From contig WRHU01000009.1 in NCBI GenBank assembly GCA_009783085.1, forward strand, positions 1-57,615: a stretch of DNA of 57,615 bases, given 5' to 3'. Position numbers and translations under genes: made by a program. The notes under the pieces are model-generated. The model searched no databases. It saw only the letters and a program-made list of their open reading frames with translations, and had not been told where the DNA came from. The stretch's first letter is position 1; every line of letters begins with the position of its first letter. Shown here in pieces: positions 43,280-51,309 of this stretch. The stretch is from Coriobacteriia bacterium (GTDB lineage Bacteria > Actinomycetota > Coriobacteriia > Coriobacteriales > UBA8131).

Positions 43280-45571
43280 ATGAAACTTGATTTTGCCAAA
43301 ATACACGGCGCGGGCAACGATTTTATCATTATTGAGGATTTGTCCTCGTCAATCGAGCTTGCCCCCGAGCAGATTCAGCAGCTTTGTGATCGGCACCTTG
43401 GTATTGGCGCCGATGGCGTTATTCTTGTGCGTCCCTCAGAACACGCGGACTGTGTTGCGTATATGCACTACTTCAACAGCGACGGCACGCTTGCCGAGAT
43501 GTGTGGCAATGGCGTGCGCTGCTTTGCCAAGTTCCTTGTTGATTTTGGCTTTGTGCGACCAGAGGAAGGGGCGCAGAAGGGCCTGTTTGCCGTCGATACC
43601 GCTGCGGGTAAGCGCCCTTTGCAGTTTACCGTTGACGACGAGGGCAAACTTACTACGGTCACCGTTGATATGGGCGAGCCAATTTTTGAGCCAGACAGCA
43701 TTCCCACGTCTTTGCCAGTGACGCAGCATATTACCATTACTACCGCCGACAGAACTACCAAAACAGAAGGTGCTGTTTATCTTAACCAAGATGCCTTTAG
43801 CTCGGTTGGTAGCGAGTTGCAGCTGCCCAATAGCATGCGCATGACCTGTGTGAACATGGGCAATCCGCATCTAGTTATTTTCCTTGACGAGAGCATTGAC
43901 CTTCCCAGTTTTGATATTGAACGGCTCGGCACGTACTTTGAGAAAGCAGAGCAACTTTTTCCTGAAGGAACTAATGTCGAGTTCGCCATTATTGAGAAAA
44001 AAGAGGAAGAAGCTGAGCCAGCAACGGGCGAGAGTGCAGCTTCGTTTGACGGTCGTAACATCTTGCCAACAATGGATAAGGGTCGTAGCGGTACCTACAA
44101 CGTTATTGTTGATGAGCGCATGAGCAACAATGATTCTTCCTCTGAAGAAGAAGCTCCTTTACGGGTCACACACATTACTATGAGAGTGTGGGAGCGTGGC
44201 TGCGGAGAAACGCTTGCTTGCGGCACGGGAGCTTGCGCTGCAGCAGTTGCGGCGGTTGCTTTTGAGGGTGCTGAGCGCAACCTTGTTTTGCATCTGCTTG
44301 GCGGCGATCTTGCTATTGAGTGGGGTTCTGATAATCACGTCTATATGACTGGCCCCGCAAAAACGGTTTATCAGGGCAGTACAGAAATTCGCGAAAAACG
44401 TGTGCTTAAAACTGCGAACAATCTCAATAACATAGCTCCTTACTTATTTGCTCAGATTGACAAAAAGCGCGATCTGCTTCGTGCCCAAGGTGTTGACGTT
44501 ATCTCGCTTGGCATTGGCGACCCCGACCAGCCAACGCCAAAGCATATTGTTGATGCGATGGCAGAGGCTATCCGAAAGCCTGTTAACCACCAGTATCCCG
44601 ACTACGCAGGTTCGCCTGCATATCGTGCGGCAGCTGCTGCGTGGATGAATCGTCGTTTTGGTGTGAATGTTGACCCCGATACCGAAACCCTTGCGCTCAT
44701 TGGCAGCAAGGAGGGCATTGCCCATATTCATACTGCTTTTGTGAACCCAGGCGACTACGTACTTGCACCAAGTATTGGCTATCCCGTGTATTCGGGCGGC
44801 GCGACACTTATGCACGCGAACACGTATTTTATGCCCATGAGCGCCAAGACAGGCTGGCTCGCGTCGTTTTATAGTATTCCAGAAGACATTCTTGCTCAGG
44901 CTAAAATAATGTTTTTAGGCTATCCCAACAATCCTACGGGTGCCATTGCTTCTGAAGAATACTTTGACAAGGCCATTGCTTTTTGTATGGAGCATGACTT
45001 ACTGCTCGTTCATGACAATGCGTATTCTGAGATTGGTTTTGATGGCTATGTTGCTCCCTCTATTCTCGAGCGACCTGATGCAAAAGAGGTTGCTATTGAA
45101 ATGTTCTCGCTGTCTAAATCTTACAATATGACGGGGTGGCGCATTGGTTTTGCGGTTGGGAATGCCGATGCTATTCAGGCACTTGGCACGGTCAAAAACA
45201 ATCTGGACTCGGGGCAGTTTACCGCCATTCAAGATGCTGCTATTGTTGCATTGGAGGGCTCGCAGCAATGTGTTGCTGATATGTGCGCCTTGTACCAACA
45301 TCGCCGTGACCTTGTGGTTGAAGCGCTTAGAGCCATCGGTCTTGAGTGTGAAGCACCAAAAGCTACCATTTATGTGTGGGCAAAAGTTCCTGAGGGTTAC
45401 AGCTCGGCGGAGTTTGCGGAGCGCTTGTTAGTCGAAGCACACGTTATTGTCACGCCGGGAAGTGGCTACGGCCCTGATGGCGAGGGGTATGTTCGCATCT
45501 CACTTACCACACCTGACGACCATCTGCTCGAAGCCATTCGTCGCATCAAAGTGGTTAAGGATTTGCTCTAG
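43280..45571 (+). CDS. dapF-dapL: Fused diaminopimelate epimerase - LL-diaminopimelate aminotransferase
   Basis: A 763-residue fusion. Residues 1-~370 are DapF (KIHGAGNDFIIIED; catalytic Cys in EMCGNGVRCFA and in ACGTGACAA), with an acidic insert at about 235-290 before the second Cys. Residues ~372-763 are a class I/II aminotransferase most like DapL (NNIAPYLFAQIDKKRD; SLGIGDPDQPTPKHI; PLP Lys in FSLSKSYNMTGWRIG). DapL makes LL-diaminopimelate from tetrahydrodipicolinate and glutamate, and DapF turns it into meso-diaminopimelate for peptidoglycan and lysine. The two consecutive steps are thus on one chain, in reverse pathway order. The open frame is continuous across the join. Confidence 0.88.
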   Translation: MKLDFAKIHGAGNDFIIIEDLSSSIELAPEQIQQLCDRHLGIGADGVILVRPSEHADCVAYMHYFNSDGTLAEMCGNGVRCFAKFLVDFGFVRPEEGAQKGLFAVDTAAGKRPLQFTVDDEGKLTTVTVDMGEPIFEPDSIPTSLPVTQHITITTADRTTKTEGAVYLNQDAFSSVGSELQLPNSMRMTCVNMGNPHLVIFLDESIDLPSFDIERLGTYFEKAEQLFPEGTNVEFAIIEKKEEEAEPATGESAASFDGRNILPTMDKGRSGTYNVIVDERMSNNDSSSEEEAPLRVTHITMRVWERGCGETLACGTGACAAAVAAVAFEGAERNLVLHLLGGDLAIEWGSDNHVYMTGPAKTVYQGSTEIREKRVLKTANNLNNIAPYLFAQIDKKRDLLRAQGVDVISLGIGDPDQPTPKHIVDAMAEAIRKPVNHQYPDYAGSPAYRAAAAAWMNRRFGVNVDPDTETLALIGSKEGIAHIHTAFVNPGDYVLAPSIGYPVYSGGATLMHANTYFMPMSAKTGWLASFYSIPEDILAQAKIMFLGYPNNPTGAIASEEYFDKAIAFCMEHDLLLVHDNAYSEIGFDGYVAPSILERPDAKEVAIEMFSLSKSYNMTGWRIGFAVGNADAIQALGTVKNNLDSGQFTAIQDAAIVALEGSQQCVADMCALYQHRRDLVVEALRAIGLECEAPKATIYVWAKVPEGYSSAEFAERLLVEAHVIVTPGSGYGPDGEGYVRISLTTPDDHLLEAIRRIKVVKDLL

Positions 45572-45664
45572 CGGTAAAAGAGTTGCTTTAGCGGCTATGG
45601 GTTTGCGCTAGCGCTATGGATTTGCTCTGGCGGTTATGAACTTGCTCTTGCGGTTAAGAATGTG
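45551..45664. repeat. 20-bp tandem repeat spanning the dapFL stop codon
   Basis: About six degenerate units of the shape GCGGTTAAGGATTTGCTCTA. The first unit is the coding end (VVKDLL and stop) of the fused enzyme; the rest continue downstream as units of 19-20 bp with stop-like TAG or TGG at the same place. Confidence 0.75.
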
Positions 45665-45691
45665 TTCCAAATGAAGGTGCTCAAAATCTTT

Positions 45692-45723
45692 GTCCGCCGC
45701 CCCGCAAAGCGGGGCGGCGGACT
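45692..45723. terminator. Bidirectional GC-rich hairpin between convergent genes
   Basis: GTCCGCCGCCCCGC pairs perfectly with GCGGGGCGGCGGAC around AAA. It lies between the convergent dapFL and rubrerythrin genes and can serve both. The T-run is weak. Confidence 0.75.
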
Positions 45724-45737
45724 TCATAATCTAACTC

Positions 45738-46523
45738 TTAGTAATCCTTAAAGCTTGCTTTTGCGGTGCCACAAATGGGGCAGGACTCAAAGTCATCACC
45801 TTTGTGAATGAAACCACAAACAGGGCAGAGATAATACTTATCATCATCTGGTTTGTCGATGTTGTTGTACGCCTCAAGATACCGCTCGGCATGATAGGCT
45901 TCGGCAAGCTTAGCGCGGGTAAAAATCTGAACAGCCTCGGCATTGTTCTCGTCTTGCGCTACCTTGATAAATGCTGGATACATATCAGAGGTTTCATAAA
46001 TCTCGCCATTTGCTCCAAAAATCAGGTTAATATCAGTTTGATGCGTGTCAACAGTTGGCGGCTCGGGGCGCTTGGTGTCAGGGTTTATTTTTGACGCAAG
46101 GGCAAACTCGAGCTCAATATGGATTTTCTCCGCATCAGACGTACAGTTGAATAAACGGGCAAGCTGCGGAAAACCTTCGCTTTCGGCAACTTTTGCAAAC
46201 GCAGCGTACTTAGTGGTTGCCCCCGTTTCGCCCGTAATGGCAGCGAGGAGGTTTTCATAGGTAGTGCCTACTACCGTGGTGTTTTCGGGCATGATGTTGA
46301 AATTGCTTGCGGTTGCAGCAGTGGGAAGTCCGGCTGCTGCTGCGGCATCAGGCGAGCTTGTTTCTGGTGCTGGCTCTTTGGCGCACGCACTGAGAGCCCC
46401 AACAAGCGGCAGTGCTGCAACTCCAGCCGCTCCAACGGCAGCTGTTTTGACAAAGCCTCTGCGAGAAACCTGAGAAAACTCTTGGGTAGAACGTCCTTGT
46501 GATAAAGGTTGTTTTGTGTCCAT
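45738..46523 (-). CDS. Tat-exported rubrerythrin lipoprotein
   Basis: A 261-residue protein. The twin-arginine motif SRRGFVK (about residues 20-26) leads a hydrophobic stretch ending in LSAC, a possible lipobox. The four-helix ferritin-like domain holds the di-iron Glu/His residues (TGETGATTKYAAFAKVAE; DAEKIHIELEFA; LAEAYHAERYLEAY). A C-terminal rubredoxin-like domain has YYLCPVCGF and ESCPICGTA. Rubrerythrin reduces hydrogen peroxide. The export signal puts it outside the membrane, as in some anaerobes. GAGGT precedes the ATG on the minus strand. Confidence 0.9.
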   Translation of the reverse strand: MDTKQPLSQGRSTQEFSQVSRRGFVKTAAVGAAGVAALPLVGALSACAKEPAPETSSPDAAAAAGLPTAATASNFNIMPENTTVVGTTYENLLAAITGETGATTKYAAFAKVAESEGFPQLARLFNCTSDAEKIHIELEFALASKINPDTKRPEPPTVDTHQTDINLIFGANGEIYETSDMYPAFIKVAQDENNAEAVQIFTRAKLAEAYHAERYLEAYNNIDKPDDDKYYLCPVCGFIHKGDDFESCPICGTAKASFKDY

Positions 46524-46874
46524 AGATACCTCCTCATTTTTTAGTTCCCAACAGCGTTATACTACCACTCTTTGACGCAAAAACTTGCCGCAATTTACCG
46601 CAAAATATCGCAAAAAGTTGGGCAAAAGAGGGGAGCAAACGTGGCGATATTTGACGTTATTGAGAGCTGCTGAGGTTCACATAAGGAGCTTCAAAAGACT
46701 GATATAGATACGCCCGGGTGCGTGGACAGCGAATGCGCCATTGACGAGAAGCGATAGATACAGTAATATCGTTCAGCTTGCTTTCACGGGCAGATACCGT
46801 GTGCGCAAGCCTGCAACTTGAAAAACGCACAGTGTACAGTTGTTTTACTGAGGATTTCTGAGGACAGACCATCT
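46524..46874. other. 351-bp region between rubrerythrin and the tRNA cluster
   Basis: No gene is seen. It must hold the divergent promoters of the rubrerythrin gene and of the tRNA cluster. A-rich repeated words (CCGCAAAATATCGCAAAAA) lie near 46590-46620, but I cannot assign hexamers. Confidence 0.4.
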
Positions 46875-46951
<77 letters not shown>

Positions 46952-47009
46952 GAATACGCTTGGCAGCAAAACTGCTGGGCAGCCAGATGAGAAACGTCGT
47001 GCAATAATT

Positions 47010-47094
47010 GGAGGTGTGCCCGAGTGGCTAAAGGGGATGGGCTGTAAACCCATTGGCTATGCCTACCATGGTTCGAATCCATGCGCCTCCACCA
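47010..47094 (+). tRNA. tRNA-Tyr (anticodon GTA)
   Basis: An 85-nt class II tRNA. Acceptor GGAGGTG with the matching 3' strand CGCCTCC, CCA encoded. The anticodon loop CTGTAAA gives GTA. A long variable arm (TTGGCTATGCCTACC) and T-arm CATGGTTCGAATCCATG. A short T-run follows. Confidence 0.95.
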
Positions 47095-47207
47095 TTTTTT
47101 GCTGCTACGTTTTGTAAGTTGTAAAACCGAGCAACGTCTACGAACGCAAGACAAGGCTCGGCAGAAAATAGACAAGATGGCTACCATCGTAGGATATTTT
47201 GAAAAAT

Positions 47208-47284
47208 GGCGGTGTAGCTCAGTTGGTCAGAGCACACGGTTCATACCCGTGGCGTCACTGGTTCAAATCCAGTCACCGCTACCA
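47208..47284 (+). tRNA. tRNA-Met (anticodon CAT)
   Basis: Acceptor GGCGGTG with CACCGCT, CCA encoded. Anticodon arm CACGG-TTCATAC-CCGTG gives CAT. It lacks the three-GC-pair anticodon stem of initiator tRNA, so it is elongator Met, or Ile2 if the C is lysidinylated by TilS. Its 3' part from the T-loop onwards is duplicated 190 bp downstream. Confidence 0.9.
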
Positions 47285-47310
47285 GCACCAAATAAGCTTC
47301 GAGTACGAAG
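47263..47310 (+). repeat. 48-bp direct repeat, proximal copy (tRNA-Met 3' end plus flank)
   Basis: Identical to 47453-47500 at an offset of 190 bp. It starts in the T-loop of tRNA-Met, passes through CCA and includes 26 bp of flanking DNA (GCACCAAATAAGCTTCGAGT and on). Confidence 0.9.
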
Positions 47311-47345
47311 ATGCTATATGATGAGTTGAATGGATTTGAAGCCAG

Positions 47346-47452
47346 ACATGGGGCGAGGCGTCATCAAACGTGCCAGTGGCACGTTTGTAGCCGAGGGTCC
47401 GAAGTGAGCTGAGCGAACGAGGACACGCAATTTTGTGGTTTTCAAAATTGCA
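47346..47452 (+). mobile_element. 107-bp tRNA-linked repeat element, copy 2
   Basis: About 90% identical over exactly 107 bp to the copy at 34782-34888 (minus strand). Both copies have the same orientation relative to their tRNA. The central palindrome and the terminal hairpin GCAATTTTG-N7-CAAAATTGC are fully conserved, while the 11 differences fall mostly outside them or in the loop. The words TGCTATATG and GAAGCCAG before it are also shared. It contains no gene and lies between tRNA-Met and tuf. Confidence 0.7.
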
Positions 47453-47500
47453 TCAAATCCAGTCACCGCTACCAGCACCAAATAAGCTTCGAGTACGAAG
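47453..47500 (+). repeat. 48-bp direct repeat, distal copy (tRNA-Met 3' end plus flank)
   Basis: The second copy of the T-loop-to-flank segment of tRNA-Met, lacking the tRNA 5' half. It directly abuts the end of the 107-bp element. Confidence 0.9.
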
Positions 47501-47583
47501 TTAGGAAAGACTCCGGCATCGGAGATAAGATATTCGTAAAAATGCCCAAACGGGCAAAAAGTCCTTGAAGGAGGAATAACACC

Positions 47584-48768
47584 ATGGCAAAAGAAAAGTT
47601 TGAGCGAACTAAACCACATGTTAACATCGGAACCATCGGTCACGTTGACCATGGCAAGACCACGTTGACCGCCGCTATCTCAAAGACCCTGTCTGCAAAA
47701 GGTTTGGCAGACTTTACGGCTTTTGAGGATATCGACAAAGCTCCCGAGGAGCGCGAGCGCGGTATTACCATCTCGATTGCTCACATCGAGTATGAGTCAG
47801 AGAATCGTCACTATGCACACGTTGACTGCCCCGGCCATGCCGACTACGTCAAGAACATGATTACGGGTGCTGCACAGATGGACGGCGCAATTCTCGTTAT
47901 CGCCGCTACTGACGGTCCTATGGCACAAACCCGCGAGCACATCTTGCTTGCTCGTCAGGTAGGCGTACCGTACATCGTTGTATTCCTCAACAAGTGCGAT
48001 ATGGTCGACGACGAGGAGCTTTTGGAGCTTGTTGAGATGGAGGTTCGTGAACTCCTCTCAAGCTACGAGTTCCCCGGCGATGACACTCCTGTTATCCGCG
48101 GTTCTGCACTCAAGGCTCTTGAGGGCGACGCTGATGCTCAGCAGAAAATCTGGGATCTTATCGACGCTGTTGATACGTACATCCCCACTCCTGAGCGCGA
48201 CACCGACAAGCCTTTCTTGATGGCTGTTGAGGACGTCTTTACCATTACGGGTCGTGGCACGGTTGCTACTGGTCGTATTGAGCGTGGCGTTATCCACATC
48301 AACGACGAGGTTGAGATTGTTGGTATCAAAGAAACTGAGAAAACCGTTTGCACCGGTGTTGAGATGTTCCGCAAGATTCTTGATCAGGGCGAGGCTGGCG
48401 ACAACGTTGGTATTTTGCTCCGTGGCGTTAAGCGCGAGGATATTATCCGCGGTCAGGTTCTCTGCAAACCAGGTAGCGTAACTCCGCATACCGACTTTGA
48501 TTCTCAGGTTTACATTCTTACGAAAGAGGAGGGTGGACGTCACACGCCGTTCTTTGATGGCTATCGTCCGCAGTTCTACTTCCGCACTACCGATGTTACT
48601 GGTGTTGCTCACTTGCCTGAGGGCACCGAGATGGTTATGCCTGGCGACAACATTGCGATTCGTGGCGAGCTTATTGCTCCTATCGCTATGGAGGAGGGCC
48701 TGCGCTTTGCTATCCGTGAGGGTGGTAGAACCGTTGGTTCTGGTCGTGTAACTAAAATTATTAAGTAA
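47584..48768 (+). CDS. tuf: Translation elongation factor Tu
   Basis: A 394-residue EF-Tu, the GTPase that brings aminoacyl-tRNA to the ribosome. [18 protein letters not shown] is the P-loop, [15 protein letters not shown] is G3 and NKCD is G4; all three domains are full length. A strong AAGGAGG site precedes the ATG. It follows the Thr-Tyr-Met tRNA cluster and the repeat element, and rpmG follows. Such a tRNA-tuf-tRNA-secE-nusG layout is common in bacteria. Confidence 0.97.
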   Translation: MAKEKFERTKPHVNIGTIGHVDHGKTTLTAAISKTLSAKGLADFTAFEDIDKAPEERERGITISIAHIEYESENRHYAHVDCPGHADYVKNMITGAAQMDGAILVIAATDGPMAQTREHILLARQVGVPYIVVFLNKCDMVDDEELLELVEMEVRELLSSYEFPGDDTPVIRGSALKALEGDADAQQKIWDLIDAVDTYIPTPERDTDKPFLMAVEDVFTITGRGTVATGRIERGVIHINDEVEIVGIKETEKTVCTGVEMFRKILDQGEAGDNVGILLRGVKREDIIRGQVLCKPGSVTPHTDFDSQVYILTKEEGGRHTPFFDGYRPQFYFRTTDVTGVAHLPEGTEMVMPGDNIAIRGELIAPIAMEEGLRFAIREGGRTVGSGRVTKIIK

Positions 48769-48782
48769 AGCACTGTTATCAG

Positions 48783-48814
48783 ATGCAGCCCAGCACAGGC
48801 GTGTTGGGCTGCAT
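48783..48814 (+). promoter_or_regulatory. Hairpin between tuf and rpmG
   Basis: ATGCAGCCCA (48783-48792) pairs with TGGGCTGCAT (48805-48814) around GCACAGGCGTGT. No T-run follows, so it may be a partial terminator, a processing site or an mRNA stabiliser between the highly expressed tuf and rpmG. Confidence 0.6.
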
Positions 48815-48843
48815 TGTGCACTGTACATCTGCAAGGAGGATTC

Positions 48844-48993
48844 ATGCGAACGTTGGTTACCCTGGCGTGCACTGAGTGCAAGCGTCGTAACTACACCACA
48901 AAAAAGAATAAGCAAAACAACCCAGAGCGTATTGAGTTTAAGAAATACTGCAAATGGTGTAAGACCCACACACTGCATCGAGAGACGCGGTGA
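48844..48993 (+). CDS. rpmG: Ribosomal protein L33 (zinc-binding form)
   Basis: A 49-residue L33 ([20 protein letters not shown]...). The two Cys pairs, CTEC and CKWC, bind zinc in the Cys-plus form of L33. AAGGAGGATTC precedes the ATG. The usual place is upstream of tRNA-Trp and secE, as found here. Confidence 0.93.
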   Translation: MRTLVTLACTECKRRNYTTKKNKQNNPERIEFKKYCKWCKTHTLHRETR

Positions 48994-49078
48994 GTGAGTC
49001 TGCGCGTTTGCGCGCCCAGATACGTGTGTCGAGCAAAGCGGACATACGAGCAGGTGTGCATACAGGCACGTACGGCAC

Positions 49079-49155
49079 AGGCCAGTAGCTCCAATTGGTA
49101 GAGCGGCGGTCTCCAAAACCGTTTGTTGGGGGTTCGAGTCCCTCCTGGCCTGCCA
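49079..49155 (+). tRNA. tRNA-Trp (anticodon CCA)
   Basis: Acceptor AGGCCAG pairs with CTGGCCT, CCA encoded after G. The anticodon loop CTCCAAA gives CCA. T-arm GGGGTTCGAGTCCCT. A TTTTTTT run follows at once. Confidence 0.94.
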
Positions 49156-49194
49156 GTTTTTTTCAAGAACGTAAGAACGTTTGATTTTGTTATA

Positions 49195-49225
49195 TTCAGT
49201 TTTATTCAGTTTTATTCAGTTTGAC
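49195..49225. repeat. Three copies of TTCAGTTTTAT before secE
   Basis: An 11-bp unit is repeated almost three times between tRNA-Trp and secE. It is A/T-rich and may overlap the secE promoter; spacing between possible -35 and -10 boxes would change with copy number. Confidence 0.6.
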
Positions 49226-49285
49226 TATTAAAACTTCAGTGTAGGTTTAAGAAATAATAAACACCAGTGAATGTCAGGAAAAAAG

Positions 49286-49939
49286 ATGGCAAAAAAGAAG
49301 AACAACAGAAACAAAACAGTGACCACTGGCCCAGAGGCTCAGTCGGATAAGAGCGTGGCCAAAGATATAGCTAAGGGTGTTGCAAAAGACGCTCAGGCTT
49401 CCAAGAATGCCAAGGCTTCTAAAAACGCTGTTAAGACTGCTCCAAAGAATGCTTCCAAAAACGCTCCGGCGGCAAAGAGCCCAAAGGGTGCGGACAAAAG
49501 CAAAAAGGCCCCCAAGCAGCCAAACATCTTTCAGCGTGCTATTGCGTATTTTCGCAATGTGCGTCTTGAGATAAAAAGAACAACGTGGCCAACAAAAAAC
49601 GAAGTTCTCAACATGACGATTATCGTCATTATTGCGCTGCTGTTTTTTGGCATTCTTATCTTTATCATCGACCAGATAATGGTTGTTGTTATCAAGTATA
49701 TCTCGCAGCTGAGAGAGGTAATCAACCCTGAGGCTGCTGGCGACTTGCTTGATGCTGCTACCGATGCTGGTGCTGATGCCGGTGCAGACCTTGCAGATGC
49801 CATCGAAGATGCTGTTGATGCTGCTGGTGACGCCACTGCAGAGGCCGCTGATGCTGCTGCAGAGGCAGTCGATGATACTGCTGCTGCCACAGGAGCCCCG
49901 AGTGTTTCACTCCGCAACTTTTTGATGGGCGGCAAGTAA
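49286..49939 (+). CDS. secE: Preprotein translocase subunit SecE, with long tails
   Basis: About 217 residues, much longer than the usual 60-130. Residues 1-~80 are a Lys/Ala/Asn-rich basic tail. The conserved SecE core (FQRAIAYFRNVRLEIKRTTWPTKNEV, then one membrane helix MTIIVIIALLFFGILIFII) ends near 145. The last ~65 residues are rich in Asp and Ala (GADAGADLADAIEDAVDAAG). ATG 49286 is chosen because AGGA precedes it at the right distance. nusG follows after 3 bp. Confidence 0.92.
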   Translation: MAKKKNNRNKTVTTGPEAQSDKSVAKDIAKGVAKDAQASKNAKASKNAVKTAPKNASKNAPAAKSPKGADKSKKAPKQPNIFQRAIAYFRNVRLEIKRTTWPTKNEVLNMTIIVIIALLFFGILIFIIDQIMVVVIKYISQLREVINPEAAGDLLDAATDAGADAGADLADAIEDAVDAAGDATAEAADAAAEAVDDTAAATGAPSVSLRNFLMGGK

Positions 49940-49942
49940 GCT

Positions 49943-50473
49943 ATGGCAAAGAAGTGGTACGTTTTACACACGTATAGTGGATATGAGAATAAGGTAAAGC
50001 ATAATTTGCTCCACCGCATTGAGTCGATGGGCTTTGGCGACCGTGTTGTTGATATCAAGATTCCAACCGAGGAAATCATGGAGATAAAAGACGGCGGCAA
50101 GCGCGTTACCAGTGAGAAAAAGATTTTCCCCGGTTATGTGCTGGTACGCATGGAACTTGATGACCAAAGTTGGAGCGTAGTGCGCAATACCCCCGGCGTC
50201 ACCGGTTTTGTGGGTGCCCAAGGCAGACCCACGCCGCTTTCGCGCGAGGAATACAACAAAATTATGAAGCGTGTCGATACCGACATGCCCAAAAAGACCT
50301 CTTCAAACCTTGCTGTTGGCATGAGCGTCAAAGTGACCTCTGGTCCGCTTGCAGAGTTTGACGGCACGATTTCTGAGGTCAACCCCGAGGCAGGCAAAAT
50401 TAAAGTGTTTGTTTCGATTTTTGGTAGAGAAACCCCCGTTGAGCTGAGCTACGACCAGGTTACGCGCCTTTAG
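49943..50473 (+). CDS. nusG: Transcription termination/antitermination factor NusG
   Basis: A 176-residue NusG, which binds RNA polymerase and links it to Rho or the ribosome. The NGN domain ([43 protein letters not shown]) is followed by a KOW domain ([21 protein letters not shown]). The length is typical. It is coupled to secE and starts 3 bp after it. Confidence 0.96.
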   Translation: MAKKWYVLHTYSGYENKVKHNLLHRIESMGFGDRVVDIKIPTEEIMEIKDGGKRVTSEKKIFPGYVLVRMELDDQSWSVVRNTPGVTGFVGAQGRPTPLSREEYNKIMKRVDTDMPKKTSSNLAVGMSVKVTSGPLAEFDGTISEVNPEAGKIKVFVSIFGRETPVELSYDQVTRL

Positions 50474-50561
50474 GCAGGATTTGTTTTTTGGGCAAGCTCG
50501 GGCTGCGCGCCTCAAGGCTTATCTGGTTTGCTTTTGTGCAACGTGCAAATGTGGAGAAACT

Positions 50562-50601
50562 ATGGACGGTGCCCCGATAAGGGACGCTTCTCACCGACCA
50601 T
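50562..50601 (+). promoter_or_regulatory. Hairpin in the rplK leader, possible L1 target
   Basis: ATGGACGGTG (50562-50571) pairs with CACCGACCAT (50592-50601) with one mismatch and a 20-nt internal loop. L1 is known to repress the L11-L1 operon by binding a leader structure that mimics its 23S rRNA site; that this hairpin is that site is an inference from position. Confidence 0.4.
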
Positions 50602-50680
50602 TGTGATAAAGGTAAGAACAAATGTGAGTTAGCAACGCAGCAGAAACCCTGTTGTGTTACGAGAAACTAAGGAGAGAGCG

Positions 50681-51220
50681 ATGGCTCCCAAAAAACCAAT
50701 AGCTGGTTATATCAAGCTTCAAATCCCGGCGGGAGGGGCAACTCCTGCGCCTCCGGTTGGTCCGGCACTCGGTGCTAAGGGCGTAAACATTATGCAGTTC
50801 TGCCAGGCTTTCAATGCCGCTACGCAGGACAAAGGCTCGACTATTATTCCCGTTGAGATTACCGTCTATGAAGACAAAACTTTTGACTTCATCACCAAAA
50901 CCCCGCCCGCTGCCGTTTTGATTAAAGAGGCGCTGGGCATTGAGTCGGGTTCTGGTGAACCCCATATGGAAAAGGTTGGCGAGTTGACCAAAGACCAGCT
51001 GCGTCAAATAGCTGAGGTCAAAATGCCTGATCTTAACGCCAATGATGTTGAGGCTGCTATGAAAGTTGTTCAAGGCACGGCACGCTCTATGGGCGTTCGT
51101 GTTGAGGGCGTTGCCGATACCGGCGTGTACAAGAAAAAGAAGAAAATCCTTCCGATTGAAGAGCCTAAGGTTGAGGAAAGCGCTGAGGGTGAATCAGAGG
51201 AATCTGAGGAAAAGGAGTAA
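50681..51220 (+). CDS. rplK: Ribosomal protein L11, with acidic C-terminal tail
   Basis: About 179 residues; L11 is normally ~141. The N-terminal Pro-rich domain ([20 protein letters not shown]) and the rRNA-binding C-terminal domain ([20 protein letters not shown]) are intact. An extra ~38 residues follow: a Lys run, then an acidic stretch ([17 protein letters not shown]). ATG 50681 follows AAGGAGAGAG. It is the first gene of the L11-L1 pair. Confidence 0.95.
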   Translation: MAPKKPIAGYIKLQIPAGGATPAPPVGPALGAKGVNIMQFCQAFNAATQDKGSTIIPVEITVYEDKTFDFITKTPPAAVLIKEALGIESGSGEPHMEKVGELTKDQLRQIAEVKMPDLNANDVEAAMKVVQGTARSMGVRVEGVADTGVYKKKKKILPIEEPKVEESAEGESEESEEKE

Positions 51221-51309
51221 GCTATCCGTACCTTTCGCAGAATGTGTGAGGCGGATAGAAAAATGGGAGAGCCGGCATGGCTCGCTGACCATGAGAATAA
51301 GGAGTAATC

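Noticed and set aside
47311-47452. Ordinary insertion-sequence remnant with a target duplication
   Set aside because: Target duplications of 48 and 84 bp are far too long for IS elements, and no transposase remains or terminal repeats typical of IS are seen.
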